This document shows, one piece after another, positions 34,736 to 46,440 of a stretch of DNA of 64,000 bases. Below the pieces are notes generated by a model that ran no database searches, had not been told where the DNA came from, and saw only the letters and a list, made by a program, of their open reading frames with translations. The first letter of the stretch is position 1. The number at the start of each line of letters is the position of its first letter. Source of the DNA: Blastobasis lacticolella (lineage: Eukaryota > Arthropoda > Insecta > Lepidoptera > Blastobasidae); assembly GCA_905147135.1 (NCBI GenBank), contig LR990055.1, forward strand, positions 2,605,001 to 2,669,000, given 5' to 3'. The position numbers and the translations under genes are program-made.

Positions 34736-34757
34736 ACAGACAGACAGACAGACAGGC
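34736..34757. repeat. GACA microsatellite
   Basis: Five uninterrupted GACA units with partial units at the edges. Confidence 0.85.
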
Positions 34758-35025
34758 GACTAAGGGACATTGTTTGTGTAGGTGCGTAGTGATTACATAG
34801 ACACGTTATTTAATCTAGTCTAGTAGATAAGATATCCAGCACACCGGGCTATAAAAATGCTCATTCGTGGCATAATAGTGAAATATAAATAAAAATAGTG
34901 CCGGGCGGCAATAATGTGGCAGGACATGATAACATAAATTACTTAAAATATCACAATATTCAGAACTTAGTCGATCAGGTTCCCCTGGCAGTAGGGTCAC
35001 GGATATTATAATTATTTATTATTAT

Positions 35026-35413
35026 AGATTATTATAATTGTATTAGGTTCATTTTCGGTTTACGAAAATATGACCATATCTCCGAATTTCGTACTAAGCT
35101 TAGGTGGCTCACTATTCGCCAGCGCCGTAACTTAAGATCCCTTTCTCTATTGTATTCAATCTTACACGATCCAGCTACCCCACACTATTTAAAAAGTAAA
35201 TTTCAATTCCTTTCTGACTCTCACAACCTCAATCTGCGCTCTACACATAACAAACTATTGAATCTGCCCCTTCACCGCACCGGCTTTACCTCTAACTCTT
35301 TTGCAGTTAAGACCATAAGGCTCTGGAACGATCTTCCCTCTGACATAAGACTATTACCTAACAAATGTTCTTTTAAGAAAGCGGTGCAGGGTCATTACTT
35401 GAATGCTCCATAA
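35026..35413 (+). pseudogene. CR1/Jockey-like LINE, C-terminal coding fragment
   Basis: An open plus-strand frame of about 125 codons reads RKYDHISEFRTKLRWLTIRQ near the start and FAVKTIRLWNDLPSDIR near the end, and stops at 35413. These are the standard C-terminal blocks of insect CR1/Jockey-type reverse transcriptases (RxxLxWLxIxxRR; RLWNxLP). The frame is undamaged over this length, so the insertion is fairly young; the catalytic core is missing by 5' truncation. A 3' UTR follows to about 35765, ending TTTAATAAATAAATTTTA. Confidence 0.8.
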
Positions 35414-35765
35414 TACTCGTTCTACCTCCCTGTTCGACCTACTTCACTTTACTCTCGTCTCTTCACTTTGTTCAATTTAAATATTATTTTACCTTTGGTT
35501 TTACTTATAAATTGTATCCAGATTTAACTTCATATGTTTATTTTATGGTTTTGTATATGTATTTAGTACGTGCTTCCGGACTATAGTTGCATAAATGTAT
35601 ATCCCTCCTCCTATTTATTCAAGTAGTTTTGTATTTTTTGTCTTTCTTCTCCTGCACCGCCTACCTTTCTTAGGCTTAGATTATCTCGGTTGACTGGTAG
35701 GTAAGGCTATTTTAGCTTTAAGTCCGCCACTGTACTTTTGTGCATAAAGCTTTAATAAATAAATT
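35414..35765 (+). mobile_element. 3' UTR of the LINE ending at 35413
   Basis: Pyrimidine-rich sequence without ORF directly after the LINE stop codon, ending in AATAAATAAA. It is taken as one unit with the preceding coding fragment. Confidence 0.6.
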
Positions 35766-35799
35766 TTACGCGCCGGTTTGACCAGTCTTTATGTGGCTT

Positions 35800-36130
35800 G
35801 GGTATGGGTGAATGGATGTGCCTGTTGCTGGCATTATAACTCCGAATGGATGTACCGATTTCGATGCGGTTTTGTTTGAAAGTCAGTTTCATCGATTTGT
35901 TCTCTTAGCACGTAATTAAAATCGGTTCAGTAGTTAAGGAGATATTGAAGTATATGTATACTTGCACGGCTACCATAAGTGTGCTCACGAGATAGTTCGC
36001 GCCGCGAAAGAGCGATTGTTACCTTCTCTCGAAACTAAGATGAAAGAGATAACAGTGTCTATGTCGCGTCTTATGTCGCTTATCGCACGCGAGAGCACAC
36101 TTGTGCTAGTAGACCAGGTCGGGGGCTACC
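35800..36130 (+). repeat. Dispersed repeat G
   Basis: ACCGATTTCGATGCGGTTTT, AAAATCGGTTCAGTAG and the terminal CGGGGGCTACCCGACGTTTT recur at about 1475-1640 and 40375-40545. It is probably a non-autonomous DNA element. Confidence 0.5.
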
Positions 36131-36532
36131 CGACGTTTTCTCGGGAATAGTGTATTTCCCAGTTGTACGAAAAAGACTATTTAAAATCATTTGGGAAATC
36201 CAGAGACTATATTCAACGATCAAATAAACAAGTTTCATAATCATAACTGACGTGTTTACTACGCCCGTCTCTGTTGTCAATTTTTACTATAAAAACAAAT
36301 ACACAAGCGATTTTACTATAATTCGCATAATATTAATATCAATTGACGATGATTCATTAGGCAGATATCCTACGTCACTATGGAAGAACAATGTTCTCAG
36401 CCTTTCCCGTTAGGGACGTTCGGTCTGATGCACAAACCATTGTGTGGGTTTTAAAAATATGCGAATACCGCAATTCCTGCCGAAACAAGGCGTAATTAAA
36501 TCGGCCAAGGTTTACGTATAATATACGTACGA

Positions 36533-36871
36533 ATGACGCAGTTACACGCGGAAAAACCGCGTAAACTAACGCAAATCATGAACGGTATCCTCGGGTCCTT
36601 ACTCGTTGAATTAGGGAAAATCGGACATGTGCTGTCGTCACTTTACATAATATTGTGTACGAAAGGAAAAGTTGATATTCGTAAATTTTGGTCAGACCGC
36701 ATAGTCGGTGCATTTCGAGAAATGATTGAAGTTCCACTACCTTATGTCAAGGTCGTAAGGCGCATACTGCGAAATTTCCGAGTGGCGCCACTAGAACCTG
36801 TTAAGTACGCGTGGCTGTTTTCCTATTTTAATGTTTTGCCATCGAGGTTGGATTTATTTATACATACTTGA
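36533..36871 (+). CDS. Unrecognised 112-residue ORF
   Basis: An ATG-initiated frame (MTQLHAEKPRKLTQ...SRLDLFIHT) in sequence with no recognised repeat, opposite in strand to PTEN. It has a basic N-terminus and hydrophobic patches (LGSLLVEL, VLSSLYIIL) but no known domain, no poly(A) signal was noticed nearby, and overlapping frames continue beyond its stop. Probably a decayed mobile-element piece or chance. Confidence 0.12.
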   Translation: MTQLHAEKPRKLTQIMNGILGSLLVELGKIGHVLSSLYIILCTKGKVDIRKFWSDRIVGAFREMIEVPLPYVKVVRRILRNFRVAPLEPVKYAWLFSYFNVLPSRLDLFIHT

Positions 36872-38005
36872 CGAGGAAACCGGATAGCGGAGTCAAGAAC
36901 GTATATTTCCCATTAAATACCCAACCCAAAACACCCAGTCTAATATCTACCTATATTGATTTCGTGGCTTTCATTCCCTTTTCATGGGCCTCAAAAATAT
37001 CGTCATTCGACTTACGAGGAGCCAACGATTTCATTTTCAGGCCCAACATTTGCCCGACCCGGTGCCTATTCAAACTGCAATAACCGTGTTCCAAGGATCA
37101 CCTCGAAAAGGTAGACGTGCCCAAGCAAACATTTGTACAAGACCTCGCCAGGTACGTAAGCAAACTCGAAGTGAGACCTATGATTTTAAATCGAGCACCG
37201 CTTGAATTGATTCAAGGAGTCGCACTGGCTACACCGGGTAGCTCTAAAAGTGTAAATATTGGTAGTCGTGAGGAGATACCGCGGGTACACTAGCATAAAT
37301 CGCCGTGTTCTTTAGGACACTCGGCTGTGGCGACCGCGTATTGACCAGGCAACGTCTATCGCCTTTTCCGAGCGATGCATAAGAGTGAACTATTTTAAGA
37401 CGCGTGTAAAATTTAGCCCAGTTTATGTTGAAGAGAAAGCCGTGCCAAAATGCGCTCTGATATGGCGTGTCCTTGAGGCGTCGACGTTCAGACTAAATGC
37501 ATTATGCCGTTAAACTGATGTACATAAAGCGGATATTTCAACGGCAATATGGTTAAATTTAAACCATCACGTTGCTGCATATCTCGCTGTGTTCATGGTA
37601 GGGCTGCATCAAGCCCGAGGAGTTATTTTAAATGGGTGATTGGGTACCAGAGACTGAGCTATTTGTGCCGCCTAGCAACAGTGTAATGAGGCATTCCAAC
37701 GGAGCCCAATCAGCGTATCGTAATGAGTTCAACTATGAAATGAGCATGCAATTCTGCATTTTAGTTATACTTTGAAGCATAAATGTTCGAATCGATAAGT
37801 TGAGCTGACTACAAGTTTATTACTATTCTGTCTACTAATAACGAAACTTCTTCCGTCTTTTACGCAGCAACGAAGCAATGGATCAATGGGGGTTTTATTT
37901 CTGCTTGATATTGTATATGACCGGGAAAGTCAGAGCTAAATTACTTGAGGCTACCAAATTATTGTTACTTCGCTACTGCCAAGCATATACCTATTGTATT
38001 TTTTT

Positions 38006-38170
38006 ATACCACTAGGGTGGCAAACAAGCTTCCGCCCTGCCTGATGGTAAGCAGTCACCGCAGCCTATGGACATTTGCAATACCAATGGTGTCAATCACG
38101 CGTTGCCGACCCCGTAAAAACCTTTTCACCCCTTTCTTGAAGCACTCCATTGTACTCTCCAGGTACCACA
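38006..38170 (-). repeat. Dispersed LINE-3'-like repeat (copy 3, longest)
   Basis: TTTATACCACTAGGGTGGC, CCTGCCTGATGGTAAGCAGT and CAATCACGCGTTGCCGACC extend the family of 4318 and 15715 further toward the element's 5' side. Confidence 0.6.
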
Positions 38171-38472
38171 TGTGACAGTGATATCTAGGCTACTTTGTCC
38201 AAACATTCGCTCCCGGAAAGCATAGGACTCCCTTTGCTTTCTAGGAAACAAGTGGTACAAAAAAGCTTGTGGAATGCACAGAGGCGGTCGTCCCAAAACG
38301 GATGACGGCCGATCTGTCTAACACGCAGCTCGTGCGAGACTGACGTCGATGGTGGGTTACAACATCTCGGTTTTGGTATCCACTGTTGGTGTGGACTCGC
38401 GACATACATTTCGAAGCGGATGCCTTGCAATTTTACACGCTACCGGCCATGACAAGGCGACTCGTACTGGGA

Positions 38473-40244
38473 CACAGTGTGTTAAAGACCCTCGTTTTGT
38501 CTCACCTTAGTTTTTTTGACTAATACAATAGTTATTACCATTACACACATCAGAGTAAAACTCCGAAAACGATATGGCTTATAGTTTTTGTGGAAAAAAA
38601 ATTCAAAGTTAGCTTATAACTGGGTCCGGCAATACACAAAAAAAATAATTAAAAAATAACTCAACATGTTATTTCAATTTTGATTATCTCAATCAAATAT
38701 ACATATCGAACTACACCTTTAGACAAGTTTTTGTAGAGTTACTGTGATCCTATCAAGAAATACAAATTTATTTTTCATTTTCGGTTTTATTTTTTTGTGC
38801 CATTGTAACGCTGTATTAGAAAGAGATTCATATATCAAACGAAAGCTTAAACAAGCTCTTATGAGCAGTATTAAATTCACTATCTAACACCGCGTTATTC
38901 AGAAGTTACAAGTAATATAAATTATATCCGGATTTTTTGTAACTAGGGTTGTCACTTCAGGTCAATATTAAAAAATTATTTTGATTTGTTTACGCTCATA
39001 CCAATTATCTAGCCCAAGATAAGCTTCTATTGAAACTTGTAGTAGATGCCCCCTGGCGAATTGCTATAAATTCGGAAGATGGCCACTTAGTGGAGGAGCG
39101 AAAAAAAAGTCCAAGCCGAAATCCGAGAAAAGATGGGCTTATTGGTGGATGTGGTGCGTCCTACTTCAGGCACCACAAATGACGGCAATACGGCTCAGAC
39201 CGCCTTTTCGCATCGATATCGTGCAACTTTCTCTAAAATTTTGAACATCGATAAAAGGCTTCTCGACAATATTTACGTTTTTTTACAATATTGTCAAGTA
39301 ACTTTCCCATTGATCCAGCAAAATTCGGCCATTTTTGTAGAGATTTGGCATACAAGTATGTGGACCTGTCACCAAATGACAGTTACTTTACATAAAATTC
39401 TAGTACATGGTGCTAGAATAATAGAACTGTCACCAGCCCAGGAGCAGAAACACGCAATAAATACTGGCGGTCTGATAGGGAGCACCATTCTAGACAAACC
39501 ACTCGGGAAGCAGCAATGTTTGATTTGATCCACAGAGTATTGGTCTTCTCAGACCCTGTAATTTAAGATTTTGGGATTAAAGAAAGAAAACTTAAACAAA
39601 AGAAGAATCCACTACCAAGAGAAGCAGGGTGGCTATTAAAACCTGTTGATTTTTCAGTTCCAGATATTGATGAGAATAAGCAATTAATTTTATCTAATGA
39701 ATACTAAAATAAGTCATCTTTTTTATTATTGATGTTTTATTGATCAAAAATTTAATAATATCCGGATATAAAAAGTGACAACCCTGAAAAAAAACTTATT
39801 TATGTTATATATTTTGAATAACGCGGTATTAGATAGTAAATTTAATACTGCTCATAAGAGATTGTTAAAGCTTTCGATTGATATATGAATCTCTTTCTAA
39901 TACAGCGTTACAGTGGCACAAAAAAAATAAAACCGAAAACGAAAAATAAATTTATATTTCTTGATAGGATCACAGTAACTCTACAAAAACTTGTCTAAAG
40001 GTGTAGTTTTATATGTATATTTGATTGAGATAATCAAAATTGAAATAACATGTTGAGTTATTTTTTAATAAAATTTTTTGTGTTTTGCCGGACCCGGGTA
40101 TAAGCCAACTTCGAATTTTTTTTCCACAAAAACTATAAGCCATATCGTTCTCGGAATTTTACTCTTATGTTTGTAATGGTAATAACTATTGTATTCCTCA
40201 ATAAAACTAAGGTGAGACAAAATGAGGGTCCTTAACACACTGTG
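38473..40244 (+). mobile_element. Transib-type DNA transposon (RAG1-related), complete but decayed
   Basis: Both ends are CACAGTGTGTTAA, beginning with the CACAGTG heptamer shared by Transib termini and V(D)J recombination signals. TGGGA is duplicated directly outside (38468-38472 and 40245-40249), the 5-bp duplication expected of Transib. The terminal inverted repeats are very long, about 475 bp (to about 38958 and from about 39770), and imperfect. Between them lies a transposase relic (next entry). Length 1772 bp. Transib transposase is the closest known relative of RAG1 and active copies are known in moths. Confidence 0.9.
39085..39707 (+). pseudogene. Transib transposase relic (RAG1-like core, C-terminal half)
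   Basis: The main frame reads EIREKMGLLVDV and GTTNDGNTAQTAF, then TLHKILVHGARIIE; these resemble the conserved G-x-(T/S)NDGNTAR and VHKILIHG blocks of Transib transposases. Near 39460 the frame shifts by one base, after which NKYWRSDREHHSRQ and FDLIHRVLVFSDPVI follow, matching the region around the third catalytic acidic residue and the C-terminus. At least one frameshift and one in-frame stop (after SDPVI) inactivate it. The N-terminal half, with the first catalytic Asp residues, is absent, so the element depended on a partner. Confidence 0.75.
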
Positions 40245-40374
40245 TGGGAGTCAGAGTTAGGCCCTACGCCTGGCTCACACGAAAACGCGTAGAGTAAGTT
40301 TTTAAGCCCGACGATAGAAGAGGCGTGTCATTATAAGTTTGAAGGGCGTGGCTGTGTATCGTGTGGCTCTGTCT

Positions 40375-40545
40375 GTGTAGGTGTGTGGCTCCCGAACGGA
40401 TGGACCGATTTCGATGCGGTTTTCTTTATTCGAAAGGCAGTTTAATCGAGATGGTTTTTAGCTTTGTTTAATTAAAATCGGTTCAGTAGTTTAGAAAATA
40501 TTAGAGTTTAAGTAAACTTGGTCGTTGGTTATCCGACTTTTTCTG
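40375..40545 (+). repeat. Dispersed repeat G (copy 3)
   Basis: GGCTCCCGAACGGATGGACC, ATTTCGATGCGGTTTTCTTT and AAAATCGGTTCAGTAG match 35800-36130 and 1475-1640. Confidence 0.5.
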
Positions 40546-40794
40546 TCGGTGAGGTTATGTCCTAGTTCAGACAGCTGAGCGCGTGATTCTTGGACTGAAA
40601 TGCCTGCAATCGCAGAGGGACATAATTTTGTTTTTATAATATTTTTTATGAAATGTGTGCTATTTCTGACTACGGAAAGCTATATCGATTTAACAATAGG
40701 GCGACCTGGAATCGACACCATCTGAAAACGGCACAACCTGGGAATAGGTCTGAATAGGTCATCAAAGGTGACGAATTTAGAAATTACCATAATC

Positions 40795-41035
40795 TTGGGG
40801 TCAACGTGCATTCGCGCGCGAGGGCCTGACTATGTTTCATGAAACACTTTTCAAATAGGATTTGGGAGATCCTTGGTATTACAGTGGAGCGACTGCCACC
40901 TGCCCTTCGTGCGCCTGTTAACAGGGGATTAGTCAGTCGCCCGAACGTGCCGGTTTACGATGTTTTATAATATGATAACACAGAAAAGAGTCAGTAGTAC
41001 TTGGCGGCACTGGGTTCGAATGTTTTCGGTTAGAA
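40795..41035 (-). mobile_element. SINE-B copy, degenerate
   Basis: GGTCAACGTGCATTCGCGCG, TTACAGTGGAGCGACTGCCA and AGTACTTGGCGGCACTGGGT keep the order of SINE-B in reverse with several deletions. Confidence 0.7.
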
Positions 41036-42307
41036 TCAGAATAATTAATTCGGGATTCGGGTTGCAGACATCGGAAGCGGCAAGCCGCCTTCCATCCATC
41101 CTCTCCACATGCCCAAGCCATCCCAGCATACCTCTCCACCTCTTTCCTAGTTACCACATCAAGCCAACAAATATTTTCTCTTTATATAATTATTTTACGA
41201 CATTGTTACAGCATGCCACCCAGCCCGCCTGACAGCCACCCGGACAGAATGCGTCTAGGCGCAACAATTACCATATTTTTAGACAATCTCTCGTCTAACA
41301 CAGCTACTGACACATGTTGTATAATTTAAAATACAATTTTAATAAATCTACTCTATAGTCTGCGTTTTGTATGGGTGGCCGCGACACGTGTCGTATTATT
41401 TGCATATAGCATACCTAATGATTTGTGTCGATACACTTCGAATGGCTGTACCCTATTGAGTTTTAAAGGACAAACCATAGTTTAATTTGCTTGCTATGTT
41501 TATTTAGGTACTTGCGTGGTACCTAAATAAGTTTATTTAGGTCCTACTAGCTGTTGCGTGCGACTGCGTAAGCGCAATCCGGCCTTTGCATTTTCCCAAT
41601 CAATATTTCCACCCTTCTTACATCCTTAAGAATTCTGAAACATCCTTTTCAGGGGTTCAGCTTGATTCTTCTACATCATAGCTGTCCAAGCCAGATAATT
41701 TTTTTTTTTTTTTCAAATGGATCGGAAGGCCGCAGAAACGCATAAAATTATTATGTACATTTCATGTTTTTGTATTTTTATCTATTTTGGTTCATAATAC
41801 ATGTAAATGATATAAACATCTATGCAAGTGGTATTTTCCAATTTGGCTTTAAAACTAAACTAATATATGGGTAAGCGTACCGATTTCAACCTTGAGGGGA
41901 TGAATGGGGATGACTGCTACTTATATTTTTTTTCATGAATCATTCGTTAAAAGACAACATTTGCAAGATTAAATTATTATCTGAATTTATTGTACAACGA
42001 TTATCTTATTGTTTCAATTATGACCTGAAATAAATGATTTTATTTATTTACTACCTAGATATATTTATTTATATTCTTATCTGGCGATATGACAGGGCGA
42101 ATAGTATAGCACACACACACACACTCAGCCCGTGTCCCATAGGGGTAGGTAGAGAGTATCAAGTGCCTGACGAGCCTGACACACCTCTATTTATGCCTCT
42201 TCCACATTCATACATCTTTACATACATTTACGGTGGCTGAGGGTACTCTTGACCTGCCCTTTCTGGAGAAGGTCATTGGTCAGAATAGTACATATTTAGC
42301 CCTTGAA

Positions 42308-42650
42308 AATGTACATTAGTTGAATACTAACCGATGCTCTTGACCACGACGGTGAAGGAAAACATCGTGATGAAACCCGCACATTCTGGCTACTGAAGGT
42401 GTAACCAGGATCCAATCTGGTCAGGTTCCCCTGGTAGCAGGGTTACGGACGTCAGATGGCAGTCGCTCTGTAATTACTTGATCTAACAAATCCAGGATCA
42501 TGCTCAAGGCGGACCCCGGGCCCTCGTGCGCAAGACCACAATCCGGTAATTTTTTTTTTGCTTATGTAGGCACACGGACGGACAGTCCACCTGATGGAAA
42601 GCGTCCACCGTCGTCCAGGACATCTCCACCCTTAACGCCAAGACGATTTT
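42308..42650 (+). mobile_element. SINE-B copy split by an 85-bp insertion
   Basis: The body runs from GTACATTAGTTGAATACTAA to CAAGACCACAATCCGGTAAT, is interrupted at about 42549-42630, and resumes CTTAACGCCAAGACGATTTT. The tRNA-like head is missing. Confidence 0.75.
42549..42631 (-). mobile_element. Small retroposon fragment inserted in SINE-B
   Basis: A T-run then GACGGACAGTCCACCTGATG and GAAAGCGTCCACCGTCGTCC is the reverse of a CR1/Jockey-like 3' end (compare 42722-42800 and 43560-43620). Confidence 0.55.
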
Positions 42651-42721
42651 TAGTACATATTTAGCCCTAACACATCTATAATCTGTCCAAACTGACTTGT
42701 CCTATTTGGTTCATGAATTTT

Positions 42722-42985
42722 TTTTGTTAGCTACACGACAGACAAACAGGCAAGCGGGCCACCTGATGGAAAGTGGTCACCGCCGCCTATGGACATCAGC
42801 AACACCAGGGGAGTCACCAATGCGTTGCCAGCCTCTAAAGAGTCAGTCCCATGTCATAGTCCAAAGGAAACACTGTGGCTGGGAGCTCATTCCACATCCG
42901 AATCGTACGAGCGAGAAACGTTCTTTCGAACCTTCGCGTGGTGACCAACAGAGGGTCTACGTAGTGGGGATGAGCACCCAGCCCA
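42722..42985 (-). mobile_element. CR1/Jockey-like LINE 3' end, minus strand
   Basis: Starting at a T-run, it reads in reverse the same sequence as 43375-43620: the CAGGCAAGCGGGCCACCTGA tail, then coding sequence for the RTFLARTIRMWNELP block. With the plus-strand copy about 400 bp away it forms an inverted pair. Confidence 0.7.
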
Positions 42986-43029
42986 CGGCGGGTGGTGCGA
43001 TGGCGGAATTGTGCTGTGAAATTATGTAT

Positions 43030-43180
43030 TTAAATGGATAATATGCAGCAGTATTCGTTGAAATCCACATTCTATGTATTTCTTGTATAATTCAAGGCAT
43101 TTATACACAATATGCGTAGCGTGATTGATGCGGCAAGTCGTGATTTTGTGCATTGTTTGTTCACCAAATAAGACAAGTCA
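43030..43180 (-). repeat. Dispersed repeat F (copy 2)
   Basis: AGTATTCGTTGAAATCCACA, TGTATAATTCAAGGCATTTA and GCGGCAAGTCGTGATTTTG are the reverse of 28290-28456. Confidence 0.6.
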
Positions 43181-43257
43181 GTTTAATCAGATCACACATG
43201 TAAGTTATGGAAATTGCCAAGACGGCCAAGCGCGTGCCGGGATAATCTCGCTTCGTC

Positions 43258-43625
43258 TTGCGCTATGTCAGTTCGCTGTCGATTTTTGACACGCGCTCAA
43301 ATGGATTACGCAGTCCTGGGTCGGGCGAAAATAGTCGGAATCATCCACTGTGCGTGAATACAGCAGCTCTTTCACACAAACTCGAACACAGGTTCGAAAG
43401 AACGTTTCTCGCTCGTACGATTCGGATGTGGAATGAGCTCCCAGCCACAGTGTTTCCTTTGGACTATGACATGGGATCGTTCAAGAGGTATATTAGAGGT
43501 CTCTTCAGCGGCGGGCAACGCATCAGTGACTCCCCTGATGTTGCTGATGTCCATAGGCGGCGGTGACCACTTTCCATCAGGTGGCCCGCTTGCCTGTTTG
43601 TCTGCCGTATAACATAAAAAAAAAA
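43258..43625 (+). pseudogene. CR1/Jockey-like LINE C-terminus and 3' end
   Basis: The plus frame contains FERTFLARTIRMWNELPATV and GSFKRYIRGLFSG, the RT C-terminal block, then passes into CAGGTGGCCCGCTTGCCTGT and a poly(A) at 43615-43625. No catalytic core is present. Its last 110 bp equal the tail of SINE-C. Confidence 0.72.
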
Positions 43626-44260
43626 CTATTGAATGAATGAATGAAGTGAATTATCAAAACCCATGTTTAAGCGAAAAAAGAAACAATTACTGATGTCACA
43701 ATTTGTTGCGCAGAACACAATCTGGTTATACCTGAGATATTAACTCCAAATAGATAACTACATAAGAGAAAAATAATATCACTTTATTAATAAGAGTTTG
43801 TGTTGTCTCCGCTAACAAATTGCATCTATAGCAGTGCCCACGCGTGACAGGGTAGCCCTAGTCCACTTATCGCAGGTGTAGTGCGATATGTCTGCGCGTC
43901 GTACAACGGCGAGGACTTAGCATGATGTGCATTTGTTATAGCTAATCTTTTCATGCTGAAATAAAAAGCCATGTTTTGACTTTTTACGTGTTGCGACTAC
44001 CATCCGCCCTGCAGAATCCGTTAGGGAAAACCCGGTTCGCCAGAGCCTCGTTCGTCTGTCAGCAGGGGGACCGCGGGCAGGTGAGGTTGGCTTGGGCCCA
44101 TGATGTGGTGGTTGGGCCCCATAACCCCCCCATATTCAAAATCTTAAATATTCATATGAGAATTGACTCTTATATGAGTCTATTTGAGCCTTTGGCGTCT
44201 TGCGTAACCAGTAGTTAACTTGCGTAAACAGTAGTTATTGTAGCTACGGTTCAATCAACA

Positions 44261-44388
44261 ATAAATAAACAAATGATCGTGGACGAATTCACACAGCGCC
44301 ATCTAGCCCCAAACCGAGTAAAGCTTGTACTACAGGTACTACGTAACTGATATACTACCTATATACTTTTAAATACATACTCAATAGA
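44261..44388 (-). mobile_element. SINE-A 3' half
   Basis: AATAAATAAACAAATGATCG then CACACAGCGCCATCTAGCCC in reverse; the tRNA-like head is missing. Confidence 0.78.
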
Positions 44389-44737
44389 CCTGCTGATAAA
44401 AACCAGTGTTTGCCATACAAATATAAGAGTTGACCTACAGGACAACGCCAATAGGGGGCCCGCGCATGCTAATTCTATTTACCCTAAACAAAACAATAGT
44501 GCATTGTTACCAAACACGGCACGTGGAACCCATCGCGAAAGGAAGCAAGAAGCATAGACAGCCCATAAAGCGAAGTACCTACTTCGGTAGTTATTACCTT
44601 CTGCGTCGGAAGTGCCTATACACATTTGAAGTTCAAGATGGGGTTGGATTCGGTCTGAATCCTTTGATCGGAGGTGAAACTGGTTGATTTGATTAAAGTC
44701 TGCGAAACCATGTTCATAAAGTTGATTAGACGATTGA

Positions 44738-44998
44738 CGACGTGAGTGGTACAGATGGTTAACATGCCGGTCGCCACGCAAAATTCCCAGGTTCGATTCC
44801 TCGCCGAGCAGAAATTTAAATAATGAATTTAATTTCTGTTACGGGTCTGGGTGTAGCATGTATAATAAGTATGTATTAAAAAAAGTATTTAAGTGTTTAT
44901 CAGTTATCTAACACCCATAACACAAGCTTCGCTTACTTTGGGGCAAGATGGCGCTGTGTGAAATTGTCCTAGCATTTTTATTTATTATTTTGTTTATT
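44738..44998 (+). mobile_element. SINE-A copy, diverged
   Basis: CGACGTGAGTGGTACAGATG head with changes in both promoter boxes, GGTTCGATTCCTCGCC, full body and a TTTATTTATTATTTTGTTTA tail. Confidence 0.82.
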
Positions 44999-45524
44999 AA
45001 TCGACACGGTGCTAAAAGAAATACGCAGAATTGCAGATTGGACCTTTCAACTCGGAGGTGTCGTGTATACTAAGTCTAGCTTCTCACTGTAACCCTATAA
45101 CAATGCAGAGTGCAAGTCCCAAATAGCATTACCAAGCGAACACCGTGTAAGCGTAGACGGGTATCGTGCAACAACCCTTTACATCCAATTAAAGCAGACG
45201 CGGACAATCGGCTCAGTGGCTTATCCCGAGCCCTGTTAGCTTCGAACATTATACTTGTAAAGTGCAACTTGAAACCATGTCGCACTGAGCGACAGTTACA
45301 TTGTTGCAATAATTGACCCTTTTAGAAAAATCGATATCGCTGCAGATTATGGCAAATCTCATAAGTTGAAGGAGGCTCTTTGACCTGTGGATGGTTACGT
45401 ACATACATTATGCACGATGATATAATAGCTTCGACCATTTTACTCACACTGATTGGGACTAGTTACATTGTTGCAATTTTAAGGCTTTCAGAAAAATCTA
45501 TATCAGTTCGAGTTCGATGGAGGT

Positions 45525-45830
45525 TATGGTAAATCCAACCAGTGTTGAAGAAGGCTCTTGGCCACCAGTGGATGGTTCCAATAGCCTATGATCATCATCA
45601 TCATAATCACAGGCATCTCCCACGAAAGGGGAGGTAATTGCCATAATCTACACGCTTGGCAGGCGGGTTGGATATCGCAGTGTTGGAAATATTGGAAAAA
45701 GCTGCTGCCCATTTTCTTTTGATAATTTTCGATTGATCTTTTGTCTCGAAATCATTAGTCGCCTTGTACGACACCCCCGAGTGTAAGGGGTTGGTGCTAT
45801 TCTGCTCTGCCGGACACCACACAGCCATCA
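45525..45830 (-). mobile_element. Z repeat, minus-strand copy
   Basis: GGAGGTTATGGTAAATCC, GCTTGGCAGGCGGGTTGGAT and CGAGTGTAAGGGGTTGGTGC mirror 23815-24076. Confidence 0.6.
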
Positions 45831-46440
45831 CTGGAGTTCACAACGGCCAAGAGTCACACACTAGACTAAAGCCACGCAGGAATCTTCTTTTAGAAGGGCG
45901 TTGCAAACACTACACTCTGCTGGCCACCTACCAGCCAAGTTGACCTAGCCAACCTACTAGTACGCAATAGAACGAAGTCCCCAAGGACAAAAGACTGCGC
46001 ATTCCCCGAAGCTCAACGGCTGCGAAAATAGCTGGCTAATGCAGCTTTAATGGCGTGTCGTGTCATGCATTCGGTTGTACGCCTGTTATCCAGGTCCTAA
46101 AACTATTCTGGGTCCGGTTCGTCTCAGCATTTTCCGCTGATTACCGTTCAGCTGTTGCAGGGTTAGCAACAGCTGTACAGGTGTGGATGGGAATGACTAA
46201 TCCACGCTCGCGAAGGCAAAGGTGCCTCCACATTGTAAGTATGAATCGTTAGCAACGCATGGGAAAACTTATTACTTTGTGGTAAGGCGTCCATTGTCGT
46301 CATTAATCTCCGACTGCTGGACTCAGCTCGCCGGATGTTTTAAGACAATGTCCACGCTTATTTACGCGGGTAGGTAGGTATCTATTATATAGCGGCGTTT
46401 GGTAATAGTATGGTTTAGTCATTTATTTGATTAATTGATT

